Source: Nocardioides euryhalodurans
Lineage (GTDB): Bacteria > Actinomycetota > Actinomycetes > Propionibacteriales > Nocardioidaceae
NCBI RefSeq assembly: GCF_004564375.1
Contig: NZ_CP038267.1
Span: forward strand, 3,226,501-3,290,500
Direction of reading: 5' to 3'
Length of the DNA stretch: 64,000 nucleotides
The position numbers and the translations under genes were made by a program. The notes beneath the pieces are model-generated. The model ran no database searches, was not told the DNA's origin, and saw only the letters and a program-made list of their open reading frames with translations. Below are positions 10,587 to 19,204 of this stretch, one piece after another; position 1 is the stretch's first letter, and each line of letters begins with the position of its first letter.

Positions 10587-11162
10587 ATGCGACTGATCAT
10601 GATGGGCCCCCCCGGGGCGGGCAAGGGCACCCAGGCGAAGTACGTCGCGGACCACTTCGGGATCCCGGCGATCTCGACCGGCGACATCTTCCGCGCCAAC
10701 GTCTCGCAGGGCACCGAGCTCGGTGTCGAGGCCCAGCGCTACATGGACGCCGGCGAGTACGTCCCCGACGAGATCACCAACAAGATGGTCCGCAACCGGA
10801 TCGACGAGCCGGACGCGGAGCCGGGCTTCCTGCTCGACGGCTACCCGCGGACGCTCGCGCAGGTCGAGGAGCTCGACGGCATGATCCGGTTCACCGGTCA
10901 CAGCCTCGACGCGGTCGTCGTGCTGACGGTCGACCCGGAGGAGCTCGTCCAGCGGCTGATGCAGCGGGCCGAGACCGAGGGCCGTGCCGACGACACCGAG
11001 GACGTCGTACGCCGCCGCCAGGAGGTCTACGCCGAGCAGACCGAACCGCTGATCGAGGTCTACCGCGAGCGCGGCATCCTGGTCGAGCTCGACGGCGTGG
11101 GCGAGGTCGACGAGGTGACCAAGCGGATCTTCGCCGCCCTGGACGACATCCCCCAGAGCTGA
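10587..11162 (+). CDS. adk: Adenylate kinase
   Basis: 191 residues, a short-LID type. The P-loop GPPGAGKGT is at residues 7-15, followed by the AMP-binding STGDIFRA and the DGYPRT motif. The enzyme converts ATP plus AMP into two ADP in the cytoplasm. The LID is minimal and lacks the four-cysteine zinc site found in Bacillus-type enzymes. It starts one base after secY and is nine bases from map. Confidence 0.97.
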   Translation: MRLIMMGPPGAGKGTQAKYVADHFGIPAISTGDIFRANVSQGTELGVEAQRYMDAGEYVPDEITNKMVRNRIDEPDAEPGFLLDGYPRTLAQVEELDGMIRFTGHSLDAVVVLTVDPEELVQRLMQRAETEGRADDTEDVVRRRQEVYAEQTEPLIEVYRERGILVELDGVGEVDEVTKRIFAALDDIPQS

Positions 11163-11171
11163 CCCGGGCTG

Positions 11172-12011
11172 ATGGTGTTCGGAGACCGCGGGGTCGAGAT
11201 CAAGACCCCGGAGCAGATCGACGTCATGCGCAGGGCCGGCCTCGTGGTCGGGCAGACGCTGGAGCTGCTCCGCAGCTCGGTCCGCGCGGGTATCTCCACC
11301 GGCGAGCTCGACGCGATCGCGGAGGACAACATCCGCTCCTCGGGGGCGACGCCCTCCTTCAAGGGCTACAGCCACCCGCCGTTCCCGGCGTCGATCTGTG
11401 CGTCGGTCAACGACGAGGTGGTCCACGGCATCCCGGGGGAGCGGGTGCTCGCCGAGGGCGACATCATCTCCATCGACTGCGGCGCCATCGTCGACGGCTG
11501 GCACGGTGACGCGGCGATCACGGTCGCGGTCGGCGCGGTCGCGGCCGACGTCGCCGAGCTGATGCGGGTCACCGAGGAGTCGCTGTGGGCCGGCATCGGC
11601 GCGGCCCGGCTGGGCGGGCGGGTCACCGACATCTCCCACGCGGTGGAGGCCCACGTCCGGTCACAGCCCCACCCGACGGGCGGCTCCTACGGCATCCTCG
11701 AGGAGTACGTCGGCCACGGCATCGGATCGGCGATGCACCAGCCCCCGAACGTCCCCAACTTCGGCCGGGCGGGTCGCGGCCCCAAGCTGGTCCGCGGCCT
11801 GGCGCTGGCGGTCGAGCCGATGGTCACGTTGGGCAGCAAGGAGACCACGCTGCTCCCCGACGACTGGACGGTCGGTACTGTCGACGCAAGCTGGGCCGCT
11901 CACTACGAGCACACGTTCACGCTCACCCCCCGGGGAGCGTGGGTGCTCACCGCCCTCGACGGCGGCGAGCAGCGACTGCACGAGATGGGTGTCCCCTTCG
12001 GGGGACGCTGA
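11172..12011 (+). CDS. map: Methionine aminopeptidase, type I
   Basis: 279 residues with the pita-bread fold. The metal-ligand segments are visible in order: IDCGAIVDGWHGDAA (two Asp), GHGIGSAMHQPP (His), AVEPM (Glu) and EHTFTL (Glu). It removes the initiator methionine from nascent proteins. It lies downstream of adk, as usual. Actinobacteria often carry two map genes; this is the one in the ribosomal cluster. A GGAGCCGGCTCC palindrome at 12029-12040 follows the stop. Confidence 0.96.
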   Translation: MVFGDRGVEIKTPEQIDVMRRAGLVVGQTLELLRSSVRAGISTGELDAIAEDNIRSSGATPSFKGYSHPPFPASICASVNDEVVHGIPGERVLAEGDIISIDCGAIVDGWHGDAAITVAVGAVAADVAELMRVTEESLWAGIGAARLGGRVTDISHAVEAHVRSQPHPTGGSYGILEEYVGHGIGSAMHQPPNVPNFGRAGRGPKLVRGLALAVEPMVTLGSKETTLLPDDWTVGTVDASWAAHYEHTFTLTPRGAWVLTALDGGEQRLHEMGVPFGGR

Positions 12012-12067
12012 GACCGGGGTCGGCGGACGGAGCCGGCTCCCACACCTGAGACTTCGGAGGGAACGAC

Positions 12068-13093
12068 GTGGACGTAGCACCGTGGATCTGGTGGGTCACA
12101 GGTGCGGTGACGGTGGTGGTCTTCGCGTTCGACCTTCTCATCGTCGGTCGCCGACCGCACGAGCCGAGCATGAAGGAGTGCACCGCCTACCTCTCGATCT
12201 ACGTCGGGATGGCGCTGCTGTTCGGCGTGGGGGTCTACCTCACCTCCGGCGGGCAGTACGCCGGTGAGTTCTACGCCGGCTGGCTCGTCGAGTACTCGTT
12301 GTCGATCGACAACCTGTTCATCTTCATCATCATCATGAGCAAGTTCGCCGTACCGCGGGAGCTGCAGCAGTTCGCGCTGATGATCGGCATCGTGATGGCG
12401 CTGATCATGCGCGCCATCTTCATCGCCGTCGGCGCCGCGGCCATCAACCAGTTCAGCTGGGTCTTCTACCTCTTCGGCCTGTTCCTCATCTACACCGCCT
12501 GGAAGCTGGCCAAGGAGGGCGGCGAGGACGAGGACGAGTACGAGGAGAACAAGCTCGTCCTGTTCGTGGAGAAGCGCTTCCCCGCCACCAAGGAGTGGCA
12601 CGGCAAGAAGCTCTTCGCCCACGAGAACGGTGCCCGCGTGATCACGCCGCTGTTCATCGTGATCCTCACGCTCGGGACGACCGACCTCCTGTTCGCGCTG
12701 GACTCGATCCCCGCGATCTTCGGCATCACCAAGGAGCCGTACCTCGTCCTGACCGCCAACATCTTCGCCCTCATGGGTCTGCGGCAGCTCTACTTCCTCA
12801 TCGGTGGTCTGCTGCAGCGCCTGATCTACCTCTCGTACGGCCTGGCGTTCCTGCTCGCCTTCATCGGCGTCAAGCTGATCTTCCACGCCCTCCACGAGAA
12901 CGAGGTCCCGTTCATCAACGGCGGCGAGCACTTCGACTACGACTGGCTGGAGATCCCGATCTGGCTCTCGCTCGCGGTCATCATCGGCACCCTCGCCGTC
13001 ACGGCGGTCTGGTCGCTGCTGGCCTCGCGCCGGATGGAGCAGCAGGAGCAGGACGCGGCCACCGGTCCCCGGCGGGACTGGGAGGACGGCTGA
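12068..13093 (+). CDS. TerC family integral membrane protein
   Basis: 341 residues starting at GTG with TCGGAGGGA upstream. Eight or nine membrane segments are visible with the TerC family acidic motifs FDLLIVGR, SLSIDNLFIF and LFALDSIPAIF. The family is linked to tellurium resistance and, in several bacteria, to manganese export; the substrate here is not known. A charged cytoplasmic loop rich in Glu and Asp lies near residues 145-165. It is not a usual member of the map-infA interval. Confidence 0.9.
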   Translation: MDVAPWIWWVTGAVTVVVFAFDLLIVGRRPHEPSMKECTAYLSIYVGMALLFGVGVYLTSGGQYAGEFYAGWLVEYSLSIDNLFIFIIIMSKFAVPRELQQFALMIGIVMALIMRAIFIAVGAAAINQFSWVFYLFGLFLIYTAWKLAKEGGEDEDEYEENKLVLFVEKRFPATKEWHGKKLFAHENGARVITPLFIVILTLGTTDLLFALDSIPAIFGITKEPYLVLTANIFALMGLRQLYFLIGGLLQRLIYLSYGLAFLLAFIGVKLIFHALHENEVPFINGGEHFDYDWLEIPIWLSLAVIIGTLAVTAVWSLLASRRMEQQEQDAATGPRRDWEDG

Positions 13094-13137
13094 GCGCCGT
13101 TCCGGAATAGCCTCGGCCAGGGCCGGGTTGGAATGGG

Positions 13138-14184
13138 GTGACCTCCTCCAGCCCGGCCCTGTCCGTCCTCGACCTGGTCCCGGTCCGCAGCGACCAGTCC
13201 TCGGGCGACGCGCTCGCCGCGACCGTCCGGCTGGCGCGGACCGCCGACGAGCTCGGGTTCCGCCGCTACTGGCTGGCCGAGCACCACAACATGCCGGCGG
13301 TGGCGGCCACCAACCCGCCGGTGCTGATCGCGATGGTCGCCGGCGCGACCCGGCAGATCAGGGTGGGATCCGGCGGCGTGATGCTCCCCAACCACGCTCC
13401 GCTGGTCGTCGCCGAGCAGTTCGCGCTGCTCGAGGCGGCCCACCCCGGGCGGATCGACCTCGGCATCGGCCGCGCCCCGGGCACCGACCCGGTGACCGGG
13501 TGGGCCCTGCGCCACGGCGCCGGCGGCGTGGCCGACGACGCCGTGAACCGGTTCCCGGAGTACGTCGACAACGTGCTGGCGATGATGGACGCCGGGGGAG
13601 CGGCACTGTCGGTCGCCGGGCGCACCCACGCGCTGCGGGCCACGCCACGCGCCGAGGGCGTCGCCGACGTCTGGCTGCTCGGCTCCTCCGACTACTCCGC
13701 CCGACTCGCCGCCGAGAAGGGGCTCCCGTACGTCTTCGCGCACCACTTCTCCGGGTCGGGCACCGCCGAGGCGCTCGAGCTCTACCGGACGCACTTCCGG
13801 CCCTCCCCGGAGCTCGCCGCGCCGCGGACGTTCCTGACCCTCAACGTCGTGGTCGCTCCCACCCAGGAGGAGGCCGACCGGCTGGCCCTCCCGCAGCTGC
13901 TGTCCATGCTCGCGCTGCGGACCGGGCAGCCCCTCTCGGAGCAGCGGCTGGTCGAGGAGGCCGAGCTGGTCGAGCTCCCCGAGCCGCACCGCGACCTGCT
14001 CGATGCGATGCGCTCGCGCTGGGTGATCGGCGATCCCGAGACCGCACGCAAGGCGGTGGCCGGGCTGGCCGCCGAGCACGGGGTCGACGAGGTGATGGTG
14101 CACCCGGTCGCAGGCGCCCTGGCGGGCACCGACCGGCGTACGTCCCCGGCCCGCGAGCAGACGCTGCGGCTGCTCGCCGGCTGA
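13138..14184 (+). CDS. Luciferase-like flavin-dependent oxidoreductase
   Basis: 348 residues with the bacterial-luciferase TIM-barrel pattern: LSVLDLVPVRS at the first strand, YWLAEHHNMP, RVGSGGVMLPNHAPL, EAAHPGRIDLGIGRAPG and a C-terminal VDEVMVHP strand. It resembles the MsnO8-like subfamily of F420- or FMN-dependent monooxygenases. The cofactor and substrate cannot be told from the sequence. GTG 13138 is chosen because the nearby ATG at 13133 stops immediately; the ribosome binding site is weak. Confidence 0.88.
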   Translation: MTSSSPALSVLDLVPVRSDQSSGDALAATVRLARTADELGFRRYWLAEHHNMPAVAATNPPVLIAMVAGATRQIRVGSGGVMLPNHAPLVVAEQFALLEAAHPGRIDLGIGRAPGTDPVTGWALRHGAGGVADDAVNRFPEYVDNVLAMMDAGGAALSVAGRTHALRATPRAEGVADVWLLGSSDYSARLAAEKGLPYVFAHHFSGSGTAEALELYRTHFRPSPELAAPRTFLTLNVVVAPTQEEADRLALPQLLSMLALRTGQPLSEQRLVEEAELVELPEPHRDLLDAMRSRWVIGDPETARKAVAGLAAEHGVDEVMVHPVAGALAGTDRRTSPAREQTLRLLAG

Positions 14185-14195
14185 GCCCGGCTGAA

Positions 14196-14225
14196 TTGGG
14201 GTTCGCGCAGGTTTCGCCCTACACT
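14196..14225 (+). promoter_or_regulatory. Promoter for infA and the alpha operon
   Basis: TTGGGG (14196-14201) and TACACT (14220-14225) are separated by 18 bases, about 200 bases before the infA ATG. This would give a leader of about 190 bases, which carries a perfect 8-bp hairpin at 14356-14375 (CCGGCGTC, loop ATCC, GACGCCGG). The promoter match is good for a high-GC genome; leader function is unknown. Confidence 0.55.
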
Positions 14226-14355
14226 GGCGTGTCGGCCCAACGTGGGTCGCGTCTCGTGGTGCCTTGCGGCTGCCCGGACCACTCGCCGAATCCTGATCGC
14301 AGGACTCGCGCGTGCGCCCGGGGTTGAGGACCACGGGACCGCTGCACGAGGTCCA

Positions 14356-14375
14356 CCGGCGTCATCCGACGCCGG
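14356..14375 (+). promoter_or_regulatory. Hairpin in the infA leader
   Basis: CCGGCGTC pairs perfectly with GACGCCGG around ATCC. It lies 49 bases upstream of the infA start. A regulatory role is inference only. Confidence 0.35.
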
Positions 14376-14424
14376 AGGTTCGCGGGTCGACGGTAGACAG
14401 GCCAACCAACAGATTGTGGAGGAC

Positions 14425-14646
14425 ATGCCGAAGAAGGAAGGCGTCATCGAGATCGAGGGCACCGTCGTGGAGGCCCTCCCCAACGCCATGTTCCGCGTCG
14501 AGCTGAGCAACGGGCACAAGGTTCTCGCCCACATCAGCGGCAAGATGCGCCAGCACTACATCCGGATCCTCCCCGAGGACCGGGTCGTGGTGGAGCTCTC
14601 GCCGTACGACCTCACGCGGGGTCGGATCGTCTACCGCTACAAGTAA
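14425..14646 (+). CDS. infA: Translation initiation factor IF-1
   Basis: 73 residues, the standard length. [20 protein letters not shown] through [25 protein letters not shown] is the S1-type OB fold of IF-1, which blocks the ribosomal A site during initiation. TGGAGGAC lies 4 bases before the ATG at 14425. The longer in-frame reading starting at 14242 has no coding support. rpmJ follows after 34 bases. Confidence 0.97.
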   Translation: MPKKEGVIEIEGTVVEALPNAMFRVELSNGHKVLAHISGKMRQHYIRILPEDRVVVELSPYDLTRGRIVYRYK

Positions 14647-14680
14647 GCAAAGCCGCTACGAGGAGAAAGGGCAGACTGAC

Positions 14681-14794
14681 ATGAAGGTCGCCCCCAGCGT
14701 CAAGAAGATCTGTGACAAGTGCCAGGTGATCCGTCGCCACGGTCGCGTCATGGTGATCTGCTCCAACCCGCGCCACAAGCAGCGCCAGGGCTGA
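14681..14794 (+). CDS. rpmJ: 50S ribosomal protein L36
   Basis: 37 residues, [20 protein letters not shown] at the start. The zinc ribbon is intact with C11, C14, C27 and H32, so this is the zinc-dependent form. AGGAGAAAGGG lies upstream of the ATG. It follows infA as in most bacteria. The large hairpin-rich spacer after it separates it from rpsM. Confidence 0.96.
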   Translation: MKVAPSVKKICDKCQVIRRHGRVMVICSNPRHKQRQG

Positions 14795-14834
14795 AGCAGC
14801 ACCCACAACTGAACACATCCACCACGTGATCGCT

Positions 14835-14891
14835 AGGTGGCCGGGCCCCAGGCCCTGTCGCTGAAACCACCTCCGGAGCGGATGGCCGGAG
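14835..14891 (+). promoter_or_regulatory. Structured leader before rpsM
   Basis: The 162-base rpmJ-rpsM spacer holds nested complementarity. AGGTGG (14835-14840) can pair with CCACCT (14867-14872), enclosing GGGCC-CCA-GGCCC at 14843-14855. CTCCGG (14871-14876) can pair with CCGGAG (14886-14891), and the last two bases of CCACCT overlap CTCCGG, so the outer pairings compete. That is what a translational-repressor target could look like. In E. coli S4 controls this operon; equivalence is inference. Confidence 0.4.
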
Positions 14892-14956
14892 CCCGGGCAG
14901 GAAACCCCGGGACGCGTCACGACCACACCACCGTGAACCGAAAGGGAACGCCACCC

Positions 14957-15334
14957 ATGGCACGCCTCGTCGGAGTCGACCTGCCGCGCGACAAGCGCAT
15001 CGAGGTCGCTCTCACCTACATCTACGGCATCGGCCGTACCCGCGCCCAGAAGCTCCTGGAAGCGACCGGGGTCTCCCCGGACCTGCGGGTCCACCAGCTC
15101 GGGGACGAAGAGCTGGTCAAGCTCCGTGACGCCATCGACGGCGCCGACATCAAGATCGAGGGTGACCTGCGCCGCGAGGTGCAGGCGGACATCCGCCGCA
15201 AGATCGAGATCGGCAGCTACCAGGGTCGCCGCCACCGTCAGGGCCTCCCGGTCCGCGGTCAGCGCACCAAGACCAACGCGCGCACCCGCAAGGGTCCCAA
15301 GCGCACCGTCGCCGGCAAGAAGAAGGCCAAGTGA
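14957..15334 (+). CDS. rpsM: 30S ribosomal protein S13
   Basis: 125 residues from the ATG at 14957, preceded by [36 protein letters not shown] and RGLP-type [21 protein letters not shown] are S13 signatures. S13 bridges the head of the 30S to the large subunit and contacts P-site tRNA. The ATG at 14837 in the spacer is not used. Confidence 0.97.
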   Translation: MARLVGVDLPRDKRIEVALTYIYGIGRTRAQKLLEATGVSPDLRVHQLGDEELVKLRDAIDGADIKIEGDLRREVQADIRRKIEIGSYQGRRHRQGLPVRGQRTKTNARTRKGPKRTVAGKKKAK

Positions 15335-15412
15335 CCCTCGGCTCCTCGCGAGCCTGACGGGTCACCCCTTCCCCCGACACCACAGCTTCCCGCTACTTTC
15401 AGGAGATAACGA

Positions 15413-15808
15413 ATGCCTCCCAAGAGCCGCACCACCAAGGTGCGTCGCAAGGAGAAGAAGAACGTCGCTCAGGGCGAAGCCCACATCAAGAGCACGTTCA
15501 ACAACACGATCGTGACGATCACCGACCCCACGGGTGCGGTCATCGCCTGGGCGTCCGCCGGCACCGTCGGCTTCAAGGGCTCCCGCAAGTCCACCCCGTT
15601 CGCCGCGCAGATGGCAGCCGAGGCTGCTGGTCGTCGGGCACAGGAGCACGGGATGAAGAAGATCGACGTCTTCGTGAAGGGCCCGGGCTCGGGCCGCGAG
15701 ACGGCGATCCGTTCGCTGGGTGCGATCGGCCTCGAGGTCGGCACCATCCAGGACGTCACCCCCACTCCCCACAACGGATGCCGCCCGCCCAAGCGCCGGC
15801 GCGTCTGA
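15413..15808 (+). CDS. rpsK: 30S ribosomal protein S11
   Basis: 131 residues. [28 protein letters not shown] and the C-terminal [17 protein letters not shown] are diagnostic of S11, which sits on the platform near the anti-Shine-Dalgarno region. A CAGGAGATA ribosome binding site precedes the ATG. The 78-base spacer upstream carries no clear promoter. Confidence 0.98.
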   Translation: MPPKSRTTKVRRKEKKNVAQGEAHIKSTFNNTIVTITDPTGAVIAWASAGTVGFKGSRKSTPFAAQMAAEAAGRRAQEHGMKKIDVFVKGPGSGRETAIRSLGAIGLEVGTIQDVTPTPHNGCRPPKRRRV

Positions 15809-15840
15809 CCGACACCAGAGACCCAAGGAGCACCTGAACC

Positions 15841-16449
15841 ATGGCCCGTTACACCGGCCCCATGACCAAGAAGTCGCGCCGCCTCGGTGTCGACCTGGTC
15901 GGCGGCGACGCCGCCTTCGAGAAGCGTCCCTACGCGCCCGGCCAGCACGGCCGCGGCCGCATCAAGGAGAGCGAGTACCTCCTCCAGCTGCGGGAGAAGC
16001 AGAAGGCCCGCTTCACCTACGGCGTGCTCGAGAAGCAGTTCCTCCGCTACTACAAGGAGGCCAGCCGCCGCTCCGGCAAGACCGGTGACAACCTGCTGCA
16101 GCTGCTCGAGTGCCGCCTCGACAACGTCGTCTACCGCGCCGGCTTCGCCCGGACCCGTCGTGCCGCCCGCCAGCTGGTCGTCCACGGCCACTTCCTGGTC
16201 AACGGCCACAAGGTCGACATCCCGTCGTTCCAGGTCTCGGCGCACGACATCATCGACGTGCGCGAGAAGTCCCTGGAGATGACCCCGTTCATCGTGGCTC
16301 GCGAGACCCACGGCGAGCGCGTCGTCCCCGCCTGGCTCGAGGCCATCCCGACGCGGATGCGCATCCTGGTCCACCAGCTCCCCGTGCGGGCGCAGATCGA
16401 CCTCCCGGTCCAGGAGCAGCTCATCGTCGAGTACTACTCCAAGAAGTAA
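15841..16449 (+). CDS. rpsD: 30S ribosomal protein S4
   Basis: 202 residues. MARYTGPMTKKSRRLGVDL, PGQHGRGRIKESEYLLQLREKQK and the S4 RNA-binding domain with LDNVVYRAGFARTRRAARQLVVHGHFLVNG match. S4 nucleates 30S assembly. The N-terminal zinc-binding cysteines of some S4 proteins are absent, so this is the zinc-free form. AAGGAGCACC lies upstream. Confidence 0.98.
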   Translation: MARYTGPMTKKSRRLGVDLVGGDAAFEKRPYAPGQHGRGRIKESEYLLQLREKQKARFTYGVLEKQFLRYYKEASRRSGKTGDNLLQLLECRLDNVVYRAGFARTRRAARQLVVHGHFLVNGHKVDIPSFQVSAHDIIDVREKSLEMTPFIVARETHGERVVPAWLEAIPTRMRILVHQLPVRAQIDLPVQEQLIVEYYSKK

Positions 16450-16519
16450 TCACCTTCCGCCACACCCCGCAGATCTGGGCGACGTCAAATAGCGGTCGCG
16501 CCCGGAAAGGAAAGAACCA

Positions 16520-17539
16520 GTGCTCATCGCACAGCGCCCCACCCTGTCGGAAGAGTCCGTCGACGAGTTCCGTTCGCGGTTCGTCATCGAGCCCCTCGAG
16601 CCCGGCTTCGGCTACACGCTCGGCAACTCGCTGCGCCGTACCCTGCTGTCCTCCATCCCCGGTGCCTCGGTCACGAGCATCAAGGTCGACAGCGTCCTCC
16701 ACGAGTTCTCGACCATCGAGGGTGTCAAGGAGGACGTCACCGAGGTGATCCTCAACCTGAAGGGCCTCGTCGTCTCCTCCGAGCACGACGAGCCCGTCAC
16801 CATGTACCTCCGCAAGTCGGGTGCCGGTGACGTCACCGCCGCCGACATCAACCCGCCCGCGGGTGTGGAGGTCCACAACCCCGACCTCAAGATCGCCACG
16901 CTGTCCGACAAGGGCAAGCTGGAGATGGAGCTGGTCGTCGAGCGTGGCCGCGGCTACGTCTCGGCCGTCCAGAACAAGGGTGCCGACAACGAGATCGGCC
17001 GGATGCCGGTCGACTCGATCTACAGCCCCGTCCTCAAGGTCACCTACAAGGTCGAGGCCACCCGAGTCGAGCAGCGCACCGACTTCGACAAGCTCGTCAT
17101 CGACGTCGAGACCAAGCCGTCGATCCGGCCCCGCGACGCCATCGCGTCGGCCGGCAAGACCTTGGTCGAGCTCTTCGGCCTGGCCCGGGAGCTCAACGTC
17201 GAGGCCGAGGGCATCGACATCGGCCCGTCGCCCGTCGACGAGCAGCTCGCCGCCGACCTGGCCCTGCCGGTCGAGGACCTCAACCTCACGGTGCGGTCCT
17301 ACAACTGCCTCAAGCGTGAGGGCATCCACACCGTGGGTGAGCTCATCTCGCGCTCGGAGCAGGACCTGCTCGACATCCGCAACTTCGGTGCCAAGTCCAT
17401 CGACGAGGTGAAGGCCAAGCTCCACGAGATGGGCCTCTCCCTCAAGGACAGCGCGCCCGGCTTCGACCCGCACGCCGCCCTCGCCGCCTTCAGCGCGGAT
17501 GACGACGACGACGCGTTCGTCGAGGACGAGCAGTACTGA
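16520..17539 (+). CDS. rpoA: RNA polymerase alpha subunit
   Basis: 339 residues from GTG with GGAAAGGAAAG upstream. The N-terminal dimerisation domain contains [25 protein letters not shown]; the C-terminal domain (about residues 250-315) contains [20 protein letters not shown] and the helix-hairpin-helix [14 protein letters not shown] that binds UP elements and activators. An acidic tail with repeated Asp ends the protein. The spacer to rplQ contains four hairpins. Confidence 0.98.
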   Translation: MLIAQRPTLSEESVDEFRSRFVIEPLEPGFGYTLGNSLRRTLLSSIPGASVTSIKVDSVLHEFSTIEGVKEDVTEVILNLKGLVVSSEHDEPVTMYLRKSGAGDVTAADINPPAGVEVHNPDLKIATLSDKGKLEMELVVERGRGYVSAVQNKGADNEIGRMPVDSIYSPVLKVTYKVEATRVEQRTDFDKLVIDVETKPSIRPRDAIASAGKTLVELFGLARELNVEAEGIDIGPSPVDEQLAADLALPVEDLNLTVRSYNCLKREGIHTVGELISRSEQDLLDIRNFGAKSIDEVKAKLHEMGLSLKDSAPGFDPHAALAAFSADDDDDAFVEDEQY

Positions 17540-17543
17540 TGGA

Positions 17544-17587
17544 GCGGGGCTCCGCCCCGCGCTAGCCCGACCGGGGCTTCGCCCCGG
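17544..17587 (+). terminator. Twin GC hairpins after rpoA
   Basis: GCGGGGC-TCC-GCCCCGC (17544-17560) and CCGGGGC-TTC-GCCCCGG (17571-17587) are two perfect 7-bp stems with three-base loops, starting 4 bases after the rpoA stop. Such short GC hairpins act as terminators or attenuators in actinobacteria. There is no T-tract, so the strength is unknown. Confidence 0.5.
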
Positions 17588-17598
17588 ACCCCGTCAAT

Positions 17599-17676
17599 GG
17601 TCGCGACCGACACCGTGGTCGCGGCCGACGGGTACCTCGCAGGAGCCATCTACCCGAGTACCTGGTACGGCTCGGG
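17599..17676 (+). promoter_or_regulatory. Two further hairpins in the rplQ leader
   Basis: GGTCGCGACC (17599-17608) can pair with GGTCGCGGCC (17617-17626) across eight bases with one G-T pair. CCCGAGTAC (17653-17661) pairs with GTAC plus TCGGG at 17665-17676 with a bulge. The second ends 18 bases before the rplQ ATG. The function is unknown. Confidence 0.4.
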
Positions 17677-17694
17677 AGAAATGAGAGAACAACG

Positions 17695-18231
17695 ATGCCC
17701 ACCCCCAAGAAGGGTCCCCGCCTCGGCGGTAGCCCGGCCCACCAGCGGCTGATCCTGTCGAACCTGGCCACCCAGCTGTTCGAGCACGGCCGGATCACCA
17801 CCACCGAGTCGCGGGCGCGCACGCTGCGTCCGCTCGCGGAGAAGCTGATCACCAAGGCGAAGAAGGGCGACCTGCACAACCGTCGCGAGGTCCTCAAGAC
17901 CGTCCGCGACAAGTCGGTCGTGCACGCCCTCTTCACCGAGATCGCGCCGACCTTCGCCGAGCGTCCCGGTGGCTACACCCGGATCACCAAGATCGGCCCC
18001 CGCAAGGGCGACAACGCCCCGATGGCGGTCATCGAGCTGGTGACCGAGGCCTACACGCCGAAGCCGGCGTCAGGCACCAAGGCCACCCCGGCCGCTGCCA
18101 CCCCCGCCACGGAGGAGCCGGCTGCCGAGGAGACCGAGGTCGAGGAGACCACTGCCGAGGAGGCTCCCGCCGAGGAGACCGCCGAGGCGGAGGCCCCGGC
18201 CGAGGAGTCCGAGGAGTCCAAGGACGCCTGA
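17695..18231 (+). CDS. rplQ: 50S ribosomal protein L17
   Basis: 178 residues. The L17 core occupies about residues 1-120 with [38 protein letters not shown] and [19 protein letters not shown]. The last 55 residues are a low-complexity tail of Ala, Glu, Thr and Pro that is common in actinobacterial L17. L17 lies at the exit-tunnel rim. It ends the alpha operon. Confidence 0.97.
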   Translation: MPTPKKGPRLGGSPAHQRLILSNLATQLFEHGRITTTESRARTLRPLAEKLITKAKKGDLHNRREVLKTVRDKSVVHALFTEIAPTFAERPGGYTRITKIGPRKGDNAPMAVIELVTEAYTPKPASGTKATPAAATPATEEPAAEETEVEETTAEEAPAEETAEAEAPAEESEESKDA

Positions 18232-18248
18232 GTCCTCCTCACGACGTA

Positions 18249-18285
18249 CGACGGCCCGTCACCCCGCGTGGGTGGCGGGCCGTCG
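18249..18285. terminator. Bidirectional terminator after rplQ
   Basis: CGACGGCCCG (18249-18258) pairs with CGGGCCGTCG (18276-18285), and inside it CACCC (18260-18264) pairs with GGGTG (18270-18274). The total is 15 bp with single-base bulges and a five-base loop. It lies between the convergent rplQ and GntR genes, where a two-way terminator is expected. Confidence 0.7.
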
Positions 18286-18302
18286 GCGTCTCGTGGGTCG
18301 GC

Positions 18303-18659
18303 TCAGAGCGGCCAGACCTGCTCGACCAGCCGCGTCGCCTCGCTGCGGCCCAGGCCGAGGCGTCGTGCGACGGCGACGTAGGCGTCGGCCGCGGCCCGTG
18401 CGTCGGCGGTCGTCGCTGCCGACGTGGACGCGACGAACGTGCCGCGCCGCCCCTCGGTCACCACGACGCCGTCGGCCTCGAGCTCACGGTAGGCGCGGGC
18501 CACGGTGTTGACCGCCAGCCCGAGCTCGGCCGCCAGGGCCCGCACGGTGGGGAGCCGGGTGCCGGCCGGCAGCTGGCCCGAGGCCGCCCGGCGGGCGACC
18601 TGCGAGCGCAGCTGCTCGAACGGCGGCTCCGCCGCGTCCGGGTCCGGACGGTCGAGCAC
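18303..18659 (-). CDS. GntR family regulator, YtrA-like
   Basis: 118 residues from GTG 18659. The winged-helix domain occupies residues 12-80 (PPFEQLRSQVARRAASGQLPAGTRLPTVRALAAELGLAVNTVARAYRELEADG). It is followed by only a short helical tail, as in the YtrA subfamily, which usually controls transport genes. There is no large effector domain. It is transcribed just after the DUF805 gene (6-base gap), so regulation of that gene or operon is likely but inferred. Confidence 0.9.
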   Translation of the reverse strand: MLDRPDPDAAEPPFEQLRSQVARRAASGQLPAGTRLPTVRALAAELGLAVNTVARAYRELEADGVVVTEGRRGTFVASTSAATTADARAAADAYVAVARRLGLGRSEATRLVEQVWPL

Positions 18660-18665
18660 GGGTGG

Positions 18666-19049
18666 TCAGGCCGCCGGCGCCGGGAGGGCCTTGGGGTTGG
18701 GGCCGTAGTCGTTGTCGGCGTGGCTGTCCTGGACGTAGAAGACGAGCAGGATGATCCAGCCGATGATCGGGATCAGTCCGATCAGGATCCACCAGCCGGT
18801 GCGCGAGGTGTCGTGGAGGCGGCGGATCGCGACGGCGATGTTGGGCAGCAGCAGGGCCAGCGAGACCAGGGACGCGATCAGCCCGGAGCCGCTGTCGTAG
18901 CCGGTGCCGAGGACGGCGTCGAGGATGGCGGCGACGATGCCGACCAGGATGTTGAACAGCACGAACCACCAGTACTCCGACCGGCGGGCGCGTCCCGAGA
19001 AGACGACGTACTTCGAGAGGCAGGTGCGGACTGAATCGGCAAAGCTCAT
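18666..19049 (-). CDS. DUF805 membrane protein
   Basis: 127 residues from the ATG at 19049, with GGGAG about 10 bases upstream; longer readings lack coding support. The opening FADSVRTCLSKYVVFSGRARRSEYWWFVLF, then three or four membrane helices, and RRLHDTSRTGWWILIGLIPIIGWI are the DUF805 signature. The molecular function of DUF805 is unknown. It precedes the GntR gene in the same direction, and faces the PfkB kinase across 155 bases. Confidence 0.88.
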   Translation of the reverse strand: MSFADSVRTCLSKYVVFSGRARRSEYWWFVLFNILVGIVAAILDAVLGTGYDSGSGLIASLVSLALLLPNIAVAIRRLHDTSRTGWWILIGLIPIIGWIILLVFYVQDSHADNDYGPNPKALPAPAA

Positions 19050-19204
19050 CTGAGGACTCCCGTGGCAGGGCACGCCCCGTCGCGTGCCGCTCGTCGGGCA
19101 CGCTAGCGCAGCGGAAGCCCGCATGGCGGGACGTTGCACCAGGCGTTGTGCCCGGGTCTGGTCAGCCTCTCGCGCTGGATCCCGCGATGCGGTAGTCATG
19201 TCCC

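Noticed and set aside
17544..17587. Classic rho-independent terminator after rpoA
   Set aside because: The stems are perfect but there is no T-tract, so it is kept only as a possible terminator or attenuator.
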